A stretch of 64,000 nucleotides of DNA from Prolixibacter sp. SD074 (GTDB lineage: Bacteria > Bacteroidota > Bacteroidia > Bacteroidales > Prolixibacteraceae), in NCBI RefSeq assembly GCF_009617895.1, contig NZ_BLAW01000001.1, positions 301,001-365,000 of the forward strand. Reading direction: 5' to 3'. Numbering within the stretch: the first letter of the stretch is position 1; each line of letters begins with the position of its first letter. Made by a program: the position numbers and the translations under genes. Under the pieces are notes generated by a model. It was not told the DNA's origin and searched no databases. It saw only the letters and a list, made by a program, of their open reading frames with translations. Positions 36,244-45,980 of this stretch are shown piece by piece.

Positions 36244-36816
36244 TTAAACGATTCCGGAGAATCCCATGAAGGCCATCGCCAGGATACCGGCGGTAATCAG
36301 CGCAATAGGCGTTCCTTTCAAACCTTTCGGTACATTCATCAGGTCGAGGTGCTCGCGCAATCCGGCGAAAATCACCAGCGCCAGTCCAAAACCGATAGCG
36401 GTAGAGATGGCATAAACCACACCTTCTATCAGGTTAAAGTCTTTCTGAACGGTCAGAATGGCTACACCCAGAATGGCACAGTTGGTGGTAATCAACGGGA
36501 GGAAAACGCCCAGCGCCTGGTAAAGTGCCGGACTGACCTTTTTCAGGATGATTTCGACCAGCTGGACCAGTGCGGCAATCACCAGGATGAACGAAATGGT
36601 TTGCAGGTATTCTACGTGCAACGGATTCAGAATATTATATTGAATCAAATAGGTCACGATGGTTGCCAGTGTCATCACAAAGGCAACGGCCCCGGCCATA
36701 CCGATGGCGGTTGACGTCTTTTTCGAAACACCGAGGAACGGGCAGATTCCGAGGAACTGTGCCAGTACGATGTTATTGACAAAAATGGCCGATATGATAA
36801 TGATAATGTATTGCAT
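36244..36816 (-). CDS. rnfA: Ion-translocating Rnf complex subunit A
   Basis: A 190-aa integral membrane protein with six hydrophobic segments, beginning MQYIIIIISAIFVNNIVLAQ and containing FLGICPFLGVSKKTSTAIGM and CAILGVAILTVQKDFNL. RnfA and RnfE are paralogous membrane subunits with opposite topology that form the ion-conducting core and bind an iron-sulfur centre via conserved Cys (ICPFLG, NCAILG). It is the last gene of the operon, 6 bp after rnfE. Confidence 0.95.
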   Translation of the reverse strand: MQYIIIIISAIFVNNIVLAQFLGICPFLGVSKKTSTAIGMAGAVAFVMTLATIVTYLIQYNILNPLHVEYLQTISFILVIAALVQLVEIILKKVSPALYQALGVFLPLITTNCAILGVAILTVQKDFNLIEGVVYAISTAIGFGLALVIFAGLREHLDLMNVPKGLKGTPIALITAGILAMAFMGFSGIV

Positions 36817-36822
36817 AACTTA

Positions 36823-37407
36823 TCAGGCTTTTTTGAGTTTATTGATGATGGCAATCAGGTAACCCAGCGCGATGAAGGCTCCGGGGGCCAGGATGAAAAT
36901 CAGGCTACCGTAATGTTCCGGATAGATGGTCAATCCGAAAATTTTGCCGCTGCCGAGGAACTCACGAACGGTCCCTAACAACGTCAGGGCAAAGGTGAAA
37001 CCGAGCCCCATGCCCAATCCGTCGATGATGGAAGACCAAACTGTGTTTTTCGATGCAAAAGCTTCGGCACGTCCCAATACGATACAGTTGACCACGATGA
37101 GCGGGATGAACAACCCGAGGCTTTCATACAACGACGGCAGGTAAGCCTGCATGGTCAGCTGGACAATGGTCACGAAGGTAGCGATGATAACGATGAAACT
37201 CGGGATACGAACTTTATCCGGGATGCCGCTTTTTACCAGTGATACCACAAAGTTGGCCATCACCAGCACAAAGGTGGTGGCCAGTCCCATGCCCATCCCG
37301 TTGATAGCAGATGAGGTGACCCCCAGTGTGGGGCACATTCCCAGCAGGAGTACAAATACCGGGTTCTCTTTCAGTAAACCTTTAGTAAAGTTTTTCATCT
37401 GATTCAT
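36823..37407 (-). CDS. rnfE: Ion-translocating Rnf complex subunit E
   Basis: A 194-aa membrane protein with the paralogous core pattern [20 protein letters not shown] and [15 protein letters not shown], which carry the conserved Cys residues. It pairs with RnfA in the membrane. The start overlaps the end of rnfG by 4 bp. Confidence 0.95.
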   Translation of the reverse strand: MNQMKNFTKGLLKENPVFVLLLGMCPTLGVTSSAINGMGMGLATTFVLVMANFVVSLVKSGIPDKVRIPSFIVIIATFVTIVQLTMQAYLPSLYESLGLFIPLIVVNCIVLGRAEAFASKNTVWSSIIDGLGMGLGFTFALTLLGTVREFLGSGKIFGLTIYPEHYGSLIFILAPGAFIALGYLIAIINKLKKA

Positions 37408-38051
37408 GAGTTACCTCCTTTCGTTTGAGCTTTGTTTTTGGTTGTCGTCGGACCGCTCGTCCCATCCGATTCATTTTTCCAGGTATTGTAGGCCCTGCGT
37501 ACAGCATCCAGAAATGCACGTGATGAAATGGTGGCCGCTGTAATGGCATCGATATCTCCACCGTCTTTCGACACGTGGAAATTAACCTTGCCGGGATTTT
37601 TCCCGATGATATCCTGTTTCGGTTTATCCTTGTTCCGGAACCATTGGCCCATTTTGGAACCCAAGCCCGGTGTTTCCTGGTGTTGCAGTACTTCGTATCC
37701 GGAAATGGTGCCGTCGGGTTTAAAGCCGACCATGACGGTAAAGTGACCAGAGAAACCTTTGTTGGTATACGTTTTAACGGCGGTTCCAACTTCGTTGCCT
37801 TGTGCATCGTACGCCGGGAATAATTCCAGGCTGTCGGGCCCGTCTTTCGGAAGTACCATCACACTTTTGCCCAGCTTGTCGAAGTTGGGAAGTACAGAGG
37901 CAATCGCTTTTTCCTGTGCCCTGGCATTGGCATTCTTGATGGCATCACGGGTCAGTTCGTTCACCAGGCCAAGCGAGGCGGACGCGATGAAGGTAACAGC
38001 AAACAGCGTTACCAGCATATTGATGAAGTTCGATTCTCTTTTAGCCATCAT
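37404..38051 (-). CDS. rnfG: Rnf complex subunit G (FMN-binding)
   Basis: 215 aa with one N-terminal membrane anchor ([20 protein letters not shown]) and a periplasmic FMN_bind domain ([20 protein letters not shown] and [13 protein letters not shown]). The covalent flavin site is expected in [15 protein letters not shown], where the usual SGAT pattern appears as TAAT; the Thr is retained. The C-terminal tail is Lys/Thr-rich. It overlaps rnfD and rnfE by 4 bp each. Confidence 0.93.
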   Translation of the reverse strand: MMAKRESNFINMLVTLFAVTFIASASLGLVNELTRDAIKNANARAQEKAIASVLPNFDKLGKSVMVLPKDGPDSLELFPAYDAQGNEVGTAVKTYTNKGFSGHFTVMVGFKPDGTISGYEVLQHQETPGLGSKMGQWFRNKDKPKQDIIGKNPGKVNFHVSKDGGDIDAITAATISSRAFLDAVRRAYNTWKNESDGTSGPTTTKNKAQTKGGNS

Positions 38052-39028
38052 GCAACCCTCCCAAATCTAGTCGGTTTGACATAGGCGTTAATCAACGGGG
38101 TGAAGGCGTTCATGATAAGAATCGCGAACGAAATACCCTCGGGGTACGCCCCGAAGTTTCGGATAAGTACCGTGATGATTCCGATACCGATGCCGAAAAT
38201 CAGTTTTCCCATATGCGTCATTGGCGAGCTGACCATATCAGTTGCCATGAAAATAGCTCCCAGCATGGCACCACCGGTAAACAGGTGAAACATCGGGTCC
38301 ATGAAACGTTCCGGATTGGCTAACCACAGAATGCCTTCGAAAATGAAGATGGTTCCCAAAACGGCAACGGGGGTATGCCAGCTGATGATTTTCTTCCACA
38401 GCATGTAAACACCACCCAACAGCAATGCTACCGCGGAAATTTCACCCAACGAACCGCTCATATTTCCCCAGAACAGATCGAAATGACTGGGAAGTTGGGA
38501 AGTGATTTGGGGAATGGTCTCACCATTTTTCAGTCCTTCTTTCAGAAGCCCGAGAGGAGTTGCACCTGAGAAACCGTCAGCGACAACCTTGTTGGCTGTC
38601 CAGGTGGTCATCTGGACCGGGAAGGAGATGAGCAGGAACACGCGCCCTACCAATGCGGGGTTGAACGGGTTTTGTCCCAGTCCACCGAATGACATTTTTC
38701 CAACGCCAATGGCAACCAATGCTCCCAGAACAATGAGCCATACCGGCAATCCCACCGGTACGTTAAAGGCCAGCAAAATCCCGGTAACGATAGCGGAACC
38801 ATCGTCGACCGTGGGCCTGACCTTCATGATATACTTTTGAATTACATATTCGAAGAATACACTCGCCGCTACGGCAGTGAGTGTCACCTTTACGCTGTCC
38901 CAGCCGAAAAACATAACCGACATGGCAAAGGCCGGTAACATGGCCAGTACCACTCCGTACATGATTTTCCGTATGGACTCATCACCCTTTATGTGCGGGG
39001 AAGGTGATACGGTTAGCAGTTTATTCAT
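38048..39028 (-). CDS. rnfD: Rnf complex subunit D (FMN-binding)
   Basis: A 326-aa membrane protein, NqrB/RnfD family. The N-terminus LLTVSPSPHIKGDESIRKIM is characteristic. The covalent FMN site is the Thr of FSGATPLG, and about ten membrane segments follow with GGAMLGAIFMATDMVSSPMT near the C-terminus. It works with RnfG as the flavin path to the ion channel. The next gene upstream is rnfC with a 39-bp gap. Confidence 0.95.
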   Translation of the reverse strand: MNKLLTVSPSPHIKGDESIRKIMYGVVLAMLPAFAMSVMFFGWDSVKVTLTAVAASVFFEYVIQKYIMKVRPTVDDGSAIVTGILLAFNVPVGLPVWLIVLGALVAIGVGKMSFGGLGQNPFNPALVGRVFLLISFPVQMTTWTANKVVADGFSGATPLGLLKEGLKNGETIPQITSQLPSHFDLFWGNMSGSLGEISAVALLLGGVYMLWKKIISWHTPVAVLGTIFIFEGILWLANPERFMDPMFHLFTGGAMLGAIFMATDMVSSPMTHMGKLIFGIGIGIITVLIRNFGAYPEGISFAILIMNAFTPLINAYVKPTRFGRVA

Positions 39029-39067
39029 CGGTATTTTTGCTGTTTGTTTTGTCTGATTAATATTCGA

Positions 39068-40405
39068 TTAGTTCTGTGATTTCCTTGCCCGGATGAGTTT
39101 GCTTACCGTTCCTTTTCCCAACCGGATGTAATCCAGCAACGGTCGGTTGGACGGGCAGGTGAACGAACAGGAGCCGCATTCGATGCAATCCATTACATGA
39201 CGGTCTTCGCTGCGTTCCCACAGTTTCTTTTCCGACATGGTCATGAGCAGGTAGGGTTCGAGTCCCATCGGACAAACCGTCACACATTTGCCACACCGGA
39301 TACAAGGTTCCACCTCGTTCCGCTTTGCTTCTTCGTCGCGGATGAGGAGAATACCGGATGTTCCTTTTGTCACCGGAACTTCCAGCGTGGTGATGGCGCG
39401 TCCCATCATCGGGCCGCCGCTAATCACTTTCCCGGTATCTTCGGGCATGCCACCGGCGGCTTCCACCAAATCGGTAACAGGCGTCCCGATACGGACCATT
39501 AGGTTCGACGGTTCCTTGACCGATTTTCCGGTAACGGTAACCACCCGCTCGACCAGGGGTTTATTTTTCATCACTGCTTCGTAAACGGCGAAGGCTGTAC
39601 CTACGTTATTCACTACCGCACCAACGGCAATCGGCAATGCCCCTGACGGGACTTCCTTGCCGGTAACGGCTTTGATTAACTGCTTCTCACCACCCTGTGG
39701 ATATTTTACTTTCAGCGGTTGAACGGAGATTTCCGGTTCGTTGGCCGTGAGATCCTGCATGCGGGTAATTGCATCGGGTTTGTTGTTTTCGATACCAATT
39801 ACTGCCTTATTCACGCCCAGCGATTTCATCAGCAGCTTGGTCCCGGCAATAATTTCGGCGCCTTTTTCCAGCATCAAGCGGTGGTCGGAGGTGAGGTAAG
39901 GTTCACATTCCACACCGTTGATGAGCAATACCTCGGCTGTCATTCCCGGAGGCGGGCTCAGTTTCACGTGCGTGGGGAAAGTCGCTCCACCCAAACCGAC
40001 GATCCCGGCTGCCAGAATTTTTGCATTGATCTCCTTCGCATTCAGATGGGTTTCTTTAATCAGTGTATCGGAAGTATCTATCCCTTGTTCCCATTCATCA
40101 CCTGCTACATCGATGATGATTGCTTTTTTCCTGTATCCCGAAGAATCCATCACATCATCAATCTTCTTCACTTTCCCGGAAACGGATGAATGGATATTGG
40201 TGGATACAAATCCCGAACTTTGCGCGATTACCGTACCGACTTTGACTTCGTCGCCGCGTTTAACCACTACGGTGGCGGGAGCGCCGATATGTTGAGCAAC
40301 GGGAATACTGACGGTTGTGGGGAGGGGCAGCTTTTCGATGGCTTTGCCGGCCGACAATTTATTTTCTGCCGGGTGAACACCTCCCATTTTGAATGTCTTT
40401 AACAC
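39068..40405 (-). CDS. rnfC: Rnf complex subunit C (NADH/FMN and Fe-S)
   Basis: A 445-aa cytoplasmic subunit that exchanges electrons with NAD(H). The N-terminal RnfC barrel-sandwich region (GGVHPAENKLSAGKAIEKLP) leads to the GLGGATFPTHVK nucleotide/FMN domain and the ferredoxin motifs CIRCGKCVTVCPMGLEP and CIECGSCSFTCPSNRP. Each is a CxxCxxCxxxCP binding site for a 4Fe-4S cluster. The length is typical of the short, Bacteroidota/Clostridia-like form, without the long C-terminal extension found in some proteobacterial proteins. Confidence 0.96.
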   Translation of the reverse strand: MLKTFKMGGVHPAENKLSAGKAIEKLPLPTTVSIPVAQHIGAPATVVVKRGDEVKVGTVIAQSSGFVSTNIHSSVSGKVKKIDDVMDSSGYRKKAIIIDVAGDEWEQGIDTSDTLIKETHLNAKEINAKILAAGIVGLGGATFPTHVKLSPPPGMTAEVLLINGVECEPYLTSDHRLMLEKGAEIIAGTKLLMKSLGVNKAVIGIENNKPDAITRMQDLTANEPEISVQPLKVKYPQGGEKQLIKAVTGKEVPSGALPIAVGAVVNNVGTAFAVYEAVMKNKPLVERVVTVTGKSVKEPSNLMVRIGTPVTDLVEAAGGMPEDTGKVISGGPMMGRAITTLEVPVTKGTSGILLIRDEEAKRNEVEPCIRCGKCVTVCPMGLEPYLLMTMSEKKLWERSEDRHVMDCIECGSCSFTCPSNRPLLDYIRLGKGTVSKLIRARKSQN

Positions 40406-40439
40406 GTTGACCTCCAGTTTATCGTTAATTATTCGTTTA

Positions 40440-41327
40440 TCAGGCTTTATCTGTTGTATCGGAGCCGGCTGATGTCGGCTCGGCTACCTGCCCGGTTTTG
40501 ATTTTCCTTGGCGGAAAATTCACTTCAATGATGGAGCCGGTAGGACAAACAGGGACACATTTGCGGCAAAGTTTACACTTGTCCGAATCGATGAAGGCCA
40601 GGTTGTTTTCCATGGTAATGGCATCGAACGGGCACACTTTGAAACATTTGTTACAACCGATACAAGCCACTTCACATGATTTTTTCGCTGCCGCTCCTTT
40701 GTCCTCATTGCGGCAGGCCACGTAAATCTTGCGGTCCTTCGGCATCTTCTTGCGAAGCTCGAACAAGTCTTTCGGACAGGCATCGACGCAGGCGCCACAA
40801 GCGGTACATTTTTCATCGTCTACTTCCGGCAGGCCGGTTGCGGGATTCATGTGCAAGGCATCGAAATCGCAGACATCCACACAATCACCGTAACCAAGGC
40901 AACCGAAAGCACATCCGGTTTCGCCGCTGTAAAGCGCAGAAGCGGAAGCACAGGATTTTGCTCCGTCGAATGCGTTGGTTTTCGGACGATGATCGCAGGT
41001 CCCGTTACAACGAAGAACAGCTACTTTGGGTGCTTTCTGCACCGCTTCCAATCCGAGAATACCGGCAATTTCCTTCATGCAATCGTTTCCACCCACGGGG
41101 CAGAAAAGGTCGCTCAGTTCGTTTTCGGCTACACAAGCTTCGGCGAAAGCACGACAACCGGCATATCCACATCCACCACAATTGGCGCCTGGAAGCGCCT
41201 CCTCGATCTGGTCGATACGCGGATCTTCGTGAACCATGAATTTTTGTGATACATAGTACAGGATGATCGCAGCGATGATCCCGATGGCGCTGAGAACAAC
41301 AACAGTATAGATCAGTGTAATGCTCAT
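40440..41327 (-). CDS. rnfB: Rnf complex subunit B (ferredoxin-accepting Fe-S protein)
   Basis: 295 aa. A single N-terminal membrane segment (YTVVVLSAIGIIAAIILYYV) is followed by the Fer4_7-type four-Cys domain GANCGGCGYAGCRAFAEAC and then multiple ferredoxin motifs: CTACGACVDACP, CIGCNKCFKVCPF and CKLCRKCVPVCP, plus CAFGCLGYGDCVDVC. RnfB is the entry point for electrons from reduced ferredoxin. Its number of cluster motifs fits the long RnfB type of anaerobes. Confidence 0.96.
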   Translation of the reverse strand: MSITLIYTVVVLSAIGIIAAIILYYVSQKFMVHEDPRIDQIEEALPGANCGGCGYAGCRAFAEACVAENELSDLFCPVGGNDCMKEIAGILGLEAVQKAPKVAVLRCNGTCDHRPKTNAFDGAKSCASASALYSGETGCAFGCLGYGDCVDVCDFDALHMNPATGLPEVDDEKCTACGACVDACPKDLFELRKKMPKDRKIYVACRNEDKGAAAKKSCEVACIGCNKCFKVCPFDAITMENNLAFIDSDKCKLCRKCVPVCPTGSIIEVNFPPRKIKTGQVAEPTSAGSDTTDKA

Positions 41328-41339
41328 TTTATCTGAGGT

Positions 41340-41762
41340 TTATTTCAGTTTTCGAATACTAAAATTCAGTGTTTGTTTGATTTTTTCTTTCAGGAGATAC
41401 AGAATACCGTAGTAAGGCACTAAAATACCCAATGCAGCCAGTGCTGCCAGCGATTCATTGCCGGTAGTCTGAAGCAAAATAATGAGTGTGAATAAAAGTA
41501 TGATAAGGGGCAGGATGTATGCAACAAAAAGTGCCCGGAATCCCTGCGATTCACTGGCAATCACTTCGACAAATTCTCCCCTGGAATAAGTGCCATTCCA
41601 ATTTTCAATCTCCACTTCCTTCTCCTTCATATCGGACATGTTGCACGAGCCACCGACCTGGCATGATACGCAGGCTGACTGGGAAACGATTCCAACCACA
41701 ATCCGATGGTCATCCACAAACTTTACAACTCCCCGATGGAAGATATTTCCCTTGTTTTCCAT
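41340..41762 (-). CDS. rseC: SoxR-reducing system / RseC family protein
   Basis: A 140-aa membrane protein. The N-terminal Cys cluster SACVSCQVGGSCNMSD probably binds an Fe-S centre or reacts to redox. Two membrane segments follow (FVAYILPLIILLFTLIILLQ and ALAALGILVPYYGILYLL). In many bacteria an RseC-like protein is encoded with rnf genes and helps reset the oxidised SoxR sensor. Here it is the first gene of the rnf operon, 12 bp before rnfB. AGGA is 6 bases before its start. Confidence 0.88.
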   Translation of the reverse strand: MENKGNIFHRGVVKFVDDHRIVVGIVSQSACVSCQVGGSCNMSDMKEKEVEIENWNGTYSRGEFVEVIASESQGFRALFVAYILPLIILLFTLIILLQTTGNESLAALAALGILVPYYGILYLLKEKIKQTLNFSIRKLK

Positions 41763-41790
41763 TTTTCCTAAACGGTAGAAAATTTCCCCG

Positions 41791-41798
41791 CAAATGTA
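41791..41798 (-). promoter_or_regulatory. -7 promoter element of the rnf operon
   Basis: TACATTTG on the minus strand matches TAnnTTTG, 28 bp before the rseC start. The -33 box is not obvious. Confidence 0.5.
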
Positions 41799-41972
41799 AC
41801 GAGCTTTTTTATCTATCAGATTATTGAGGATATATCTTTAAACACCTATTGGTAATTTAGCATTGTTTTAAATAAAATATATACAATTCGATATATAGAT
41901 AATTCGAAATGACAGGCGTGATAATATTATTGATAATCAGAAGAGAGCGTATTTTTCAAGAAAACAAGAAAA

Positions 41973-43823
41973 TTATGTGTTCTCAATTTCTGATGCAGGA
42001 AGTCGAAATTGGAAGGTGGTTCCTTTGTTTTCGGTACTTATTACTTCGATGGTGCTATTGTTTTTTCCCAGGAATTCTTTACACAGGATCAGGCCAATAC
42101 CGGTTCCCGGTTCATTTTCGGTCCCTTTGGTATAAAATTTATGACCTACCTGGAATAATTTTTTCTGGTTGGCTTCCGATATTCCTATCCCAAAGTCTTG
42201 AATACTAATTAGTATCTGCTGATGTTCTTTTTTTGCACTGATAATGACATCTTTCTCCCGATAGGAAAATTTGATGGCATTCGAAACGAGGTTCCGGATG
42301 ACCGTGGCTATCATTTTGGGATCGGCATAGGCGTGTAATCCTTCCTCAATACGGGTTACCAGCTTAATATCCTTTTTCTCGGCCTGACCGGATGGCAAAA
42401 TCAGCACCGCTTCAACCAGCTCTTTTACGTCGAAATCTTCCGGCTGAACGACGAGGGTTCCGCTTTGCGCGTGCCACCAGTCAAGTACATCGTCAATTAA
42501 TTCGACCATGCTGCGCGACGAATGGCGAATGACCCTGGCAAAACTTCGTCGTTGTTCTTCCGGGAAAGCTTCATCTTTGCTTTGCAAAACTTCGGCAAAG
42601 CCCATAATGGAAGAAAGCGGATTCTTTAAATCATGGGCCAACAGGCTGATGAACTTATCTTTAGTAATGTTGACTTTCCGCAGTTCTTCTTCCGAATGCT
42701 TCAATTTTAGTTCGTCCATCCGGCGATAAGTAAGAGTTTTGGCTACCGAACGCGCCAGGAAGAGCAGTAAAACAAAGACTGCGGCAAAAAGAGCGCCCAG
42801 CCGACTGTATATTCGTCGTTCTCCTTCTTTTATGCGCGATTCCGGCACATGCGAAATAACCTTGAAAAGATAGTCCTGCGATTCGCCAAATATAGGGAGG
42901 CTGTCGAGCGGAAGGTTCAATGCCCGGTAAACTTCTTTGATTCGTGTTAGCGGATGCAGGGTTTGGAAGGTAAAGAGACCTTCATCGTTCTGGAACTGAC
43001 CGTTTTTTTCGGCCCATATTTTTTTATGGGCCTCCGGAAAATCTTCCCGGAAGGTTTTCCGTGAATTTCCCTCGTCGATAAACGACCAGGTTTTGGTTGG
43101 GTCGGGGTGAAGCAGGTAATAGCCCGAACGATTTACCAGCAATGAATTTCCCTGGTGGCTTCCGTCTCCTTCGAGGTATTTTCGCAAGGCGTAACCGGCA
43201 TTTAGATTGAGAACCAATATGCCTCTCACCGAACCGTCTTTGTCGGGAATGGGCGTTGCAATGCGAATGATGGGTTTCAGCGGAAGTTCAATTCTGCCAT
43301 TTTCCTCATTCATATTGAGTGGAGAAAGATAGACTTCGTATGGTTTGAGATGAATGGTATGGATAAAAAATTCCTGATCGGCCTTGTTTTGTAAGGCACC
43401 TTCCTTCATCAGATAAGGTTTTCCGTATTTATCCATTTTCATCCGCAGGCGTTCCATCCCGTTTTTGTCGATAAACCGAATCTGATCGTAAAACGATTTT
43501 TGCACCATCAGGTTACTGAGCTCCTGCGAAAGTGCCGTTTTATCCTGAAGATTCGGCTTGTTGACATACTCACTCATGTGCTCTTCGTGCGAAAGAAACA
43601 TGATATCGGTGACCACGAAAGCGATATCGTCAAGCAAACCCCGGTATTGAACGGCAATCTTGTTCTTTTCCTGCAGTTCAATATTGCTGGTGAATTCGTC
43701 GATACGAATGCGCAGATACGGAAGGAAAAACAGTGCCGCAAAACCACCGAAAAGCAGGGTATAGGTGAAAAAGTACCGGTAGAAGATGTTTCGTTGGTTG
43801 TTATTTCCGGATATTTTATTCAT
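41973..43823 (-). CDS. Sensor histidine kinase with extracytoplasmic Cache-type domain
   Basis: 616 aa. TM1 (YRYFFTYTLLFGGFAALFFL) and TM2 (LGALFAAVFVLLLFLARSVA) enclose a roughly 300-residue periplasmic region. That region resembles double-Cache/LuxQ-type sensor domains (VQKSFYDQIRFIDKNGMERL and GILVLNLNAGYALRKYLEG). HisKA has FISLLAHDLKNPLSSIMGFA with phospho-acceptor His397. HATPase_c has VIRNLVSNAIKFSYREK, SIQDFGIGISE and GTGIGLILCKEFLG. There is no response regulator next to it. It follows recG by 44 bp. The ligand (probably a small organic molecule or ion) is unknown. Confidence 0.92.
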   Translation of the reverse strand: MNKISGNNNQRNIFYRYFFTYTLLFGGFAALFFLPYLRIRIDEFTSNIELQEKNKIAVQYRGLLDDIAFVVTDIMFLSHEEHMSEYVNKPNLQDKTALSQELSNLMVQKSFYDQIRFIDKNGMERLRMKMDKYGKPYLMKEGALQNKADQEFFIHTIHLKPYEVYLSPLNMNEENGRIELPLKPIIRIATPIPDKDGSVRGILVLNLNAGYALRKYLEGDGSHQGNSLLVNRSGYYLLHPDPTKTWSFIDEGNSRKTFREDFPEAHKKIWAEKNGQFQNDEGLFTFQTLHPLTRIKEVYRALNLPLDSLPIFGESQDYLFKVISHVPESRIKEGERRIYSRLGALFAAVFVLLLFLARSVAKTLTYRRMDELKLKHSEEELRKVNITKDKFISLLAHDLKNPLSSIMGFAEVLQSKDEAFPEEQRRSFARVIRHSSRSMVELIDDVLDWWHAQSGTLVVQPEDFDVKELVEAVLILPSGQAEKKDIKLVTRIEEGLHAYADPKMIATVIRNLVSNAIKFSYREKDVIISAKKEHQQILISIQDFGIGISEANQKKLFQVGHKFYTKGTENEPGTGIGLILCKEFLGKNNSTIEVISTENKGTTFQFRLPASEIENT

Positions 43824-43867
43824 TGGGAAAAAGCAAAATCAGGTTAAGTTCAAGTTCCAGGTTGTCG

Positions 43868-45976
43868 TCAACTAATCGAGCTCCAATTTAAATGGTTTTT
43901 TCGTAAAGCAATCAATTGTTTACGAAGCAAATTGTTTTCAGGCTTTGCCAAGGCGGGGTCATCTTCCAGAATATCAGCAGCAATATCGCGGGCGTATTGT
44001 AAAATCTGACCGTCTTTAGCCAGGTTGGCAATCTTCATGTCGAAGGCCATACCCGATTGTTGTGTGCCTTCGATGTCTCCCGGGCCACGAAGTTTCATAT
44101 CCGCTTCGGCAATTTCGAAACCGTCGTTTGTGCCCACCATGGTTTCAATGCGTTTCCGGCTTTCGGCGCCTAGCTTGTACTTCGACATCAGGATACAAAA
44201 GGATTGTTCAGCACCACGTCCCACACGGCCGCGCAACTGGTGAAGCTGTGACAGGCCAAAACGCTCGGCGCTTTCAATCACCATCACCGAAGCGTTGGGA
44301 ACATCTACACCCACTTCAATAACGGTGGTTGCCACCATAATGTTAGTCTCTCCATTCTTGAAACGCACCATCTCGGCATCTTTGTCTTTCGGACGCATTT
44401 TTCCATGCACCATGCCGACATGGTATTTGGGTTCGGGGAATGCTGTTTTTATGTGCTTGTACCCTTCTTCAAGATTCTTGAAGTCCATTTTTTCCGATTC
44501 GGAAATAAGTGGGTACACCATATAAATCTGGCGGCCAATCTCAATCTCCTTTCGCATGAAATCATACACCTTCTTACGGTTGTTCTCGAAATAGTGCATG
44601 GTTTTAATCGGCTTTCGTCCTGGTGGCAGTTCGTCGATGACGGAAACGTCCAAATCACCGTAAACAGTCATGGCCAGCGTACGCGGAATAGGAGTTGCCG
44701 TCATCACCAGTACATGAGGCGGGACATAATTCTTTCGCCACAGACGGGCACGCTGAGCCACACCAAACCGGTGCTGCTCGTCGATGATGACCATCCCGAG
44801 ATTTTTGAACATCACCTTTTCTTCCAGCAAAGCATGCGTTCCAATCAGGATGTGAAGTTCGCCGTTTTCCAATTGTTCGTGAATTTCTTTTCGCTCCGAT
44901 TTTTTTGTGGAGCCGGTTAACAAGCGGACATTCACGGACATGTTGCCCAGAAATTTCTTGATGGAACTGTAATGCTGGTTGGCCAGGATCTCTGTCGGGG
45001 CCATCATACTCGACTGAAAACCGTTGTCGAGCGCCATGAGCATGGTCATTAGCCCTACCATGGTTTTTCCACTACCTACATCTCCCTGAAGCAGACGGTT
45101 CATCTGCTTGCCCGACCCCACATCTTTCCTGATCTCTTTGATTACCCGCTTCTGTGCCCTGGTGAGCTCAAAGGGCAGATGGTGGTGAAAAAATTCGTTG
45201 AAGTAGTCACCGATTATGGTGAATGGGTGCCCCCGGAATTTCATTTGACGGTCGGCTTTCAGGTGAAGGATTTTCAACTGAATGTAAAACAGTTCTTCAA
45301 ATTTAAGCCGGTATTCCGCTTTGCGTAGCGCATTGGGATTTTGTGGGAAATGGATATTTCCGATGGCTTCGGGCAACGACATGAGGTGATACTTTTCGAC
45401 CAGCCAGGCCGGCAAGGTCTCTTTGAGTTTTCCTTTGGCTAACGGAAAAAGATTTTGTTGAAGTTTTAGAATCGCTTTCGAGTTCAGAAAACCCTTCTTC
45501 AGTTTCTCTGTTGTGTTGTAAAATGCCTGAATGTAACCCTGCACCTGCTTCCCCGGTTGATTATCGGCTTCCTCCAGTTCGGGATGAACGATGTTGTATT
45601 GACCGTTGAATTCGGTCGGTTTTCCAAAAACAACGTACTGTTTGGCCGTACTTAGCGATGAGCGGACATATTTGATTCCTTTGAACCAAACCAATTCCAG
45701 TACTCCGGTGCCATCGGTGAAAAAGGCGACCAGCCGCTGACTTCGTCCTTCTCCAACCACTTCGGCCCCGGTAATTCTTCCTTTAACCTGGATGTACGGC
45801 AATTTGGAATCAATTTCCCTGATATTGTAAAAGCGGGTCCGGTCGACGTATTTGAATGGGAAGTAGTAAAGCAGTTCCCGGAAAGTAAAAATTTTCAGCT
45901 CACTGTTCAGCAGACTGGCTCGCCTGGGGCCTACTCCCGGCAGGAATTTGATATTTTGGTCAAGAAATTCAGGCAT
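43868..45976 (-). CDS. recG: ATP-dependent DNA helicase RecG
   Basis: A 702-aa helicase that reverses stalled forks and branch-migrates Holliday junctions. The N-terminal wedge domain (KFLPGVGPRRASLLN and the OB region KVDRTRFY-type) is followed by helicase motifs: Walker A GDVGSGKTMVG, MAPTEILANQHYS, DEQHRFGVAQR, TATPIPRTLAMT, and the C-terminal RecA domain with TTVIEVGVDVPNA and QLRGRVGRG. The ATG at 45976 is used. It lies 4 bp after a TATATTTG element, and the upstream in-frame extension to 46060 would start before that promoter. Confidence 0.96.
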   Translation of the reverse strand: MPEFLDQNIKFLPGVGPRRASLLNSELKIFTFRELLYYFPFKYVDRTRFYNIREIDSKLPYIQVKGRITGAEVVGEGRSQRLVAFFTDGTGVLELVWFKGIKYVRSSLSTAKQYVVFGKPTEFNGQYNIVHPELEEADNQPGKQVQGYIQAFYNTTEKLKKGFLNSKAILKLQQNLFPLAKGKLKETLPAWLVEKYHLMSLPEAIGNIHFPQNPNALRKAEYRLKFEELFYIQLKILHLKADRQMKFRGHPFTIIGDYFNEFFHHHLPFELTRAQKRVIKEIRKDVGSGKQMNRLLQGDVGSGKTMVGLMTMLMALDNGFQSSMMAPTEILANQHYSSIKKFLGNMSVNVRLLTGSTKKSERKEIHEQLENGELHILIGTHALLEEKVMFKNLGMVIIDEQHRFGVAQRARLWRKNYVPPHVLVMTATPIPRTLAMTVYGDLDVSVIDELPPGRKPIKTMHYFENNRKKVYDFMRKEIEIGRQIYMVYPLISESEKMDFKNLEEGYKHIKTAFPEPKYHVGMVHGKMRPKDKDAEMVRFKNGETNIMVATTVIEVGVDVPNASVMVIESAERFGLSQLHQLRGRVGRGAEQSFCILMSKYKLGAESRKRIETMVGTNDGFEIAEADMKLRGPGDIEGTQQSGMAFDMKIANLAKDGQILQYARDIAADILEDDPALAKPENNLLRKQLIALRKNHLNWSSIS

Positions 45977-45980
45977 GAAA

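Noticed and set aside
37382-37807. 141-aa minus-strand frame overlapping rnfG
   Set aside because: It is in a different phase of the same strand as rnfG, which has the FMN-binding pattern and 4-bp overlaps with its neighbours.
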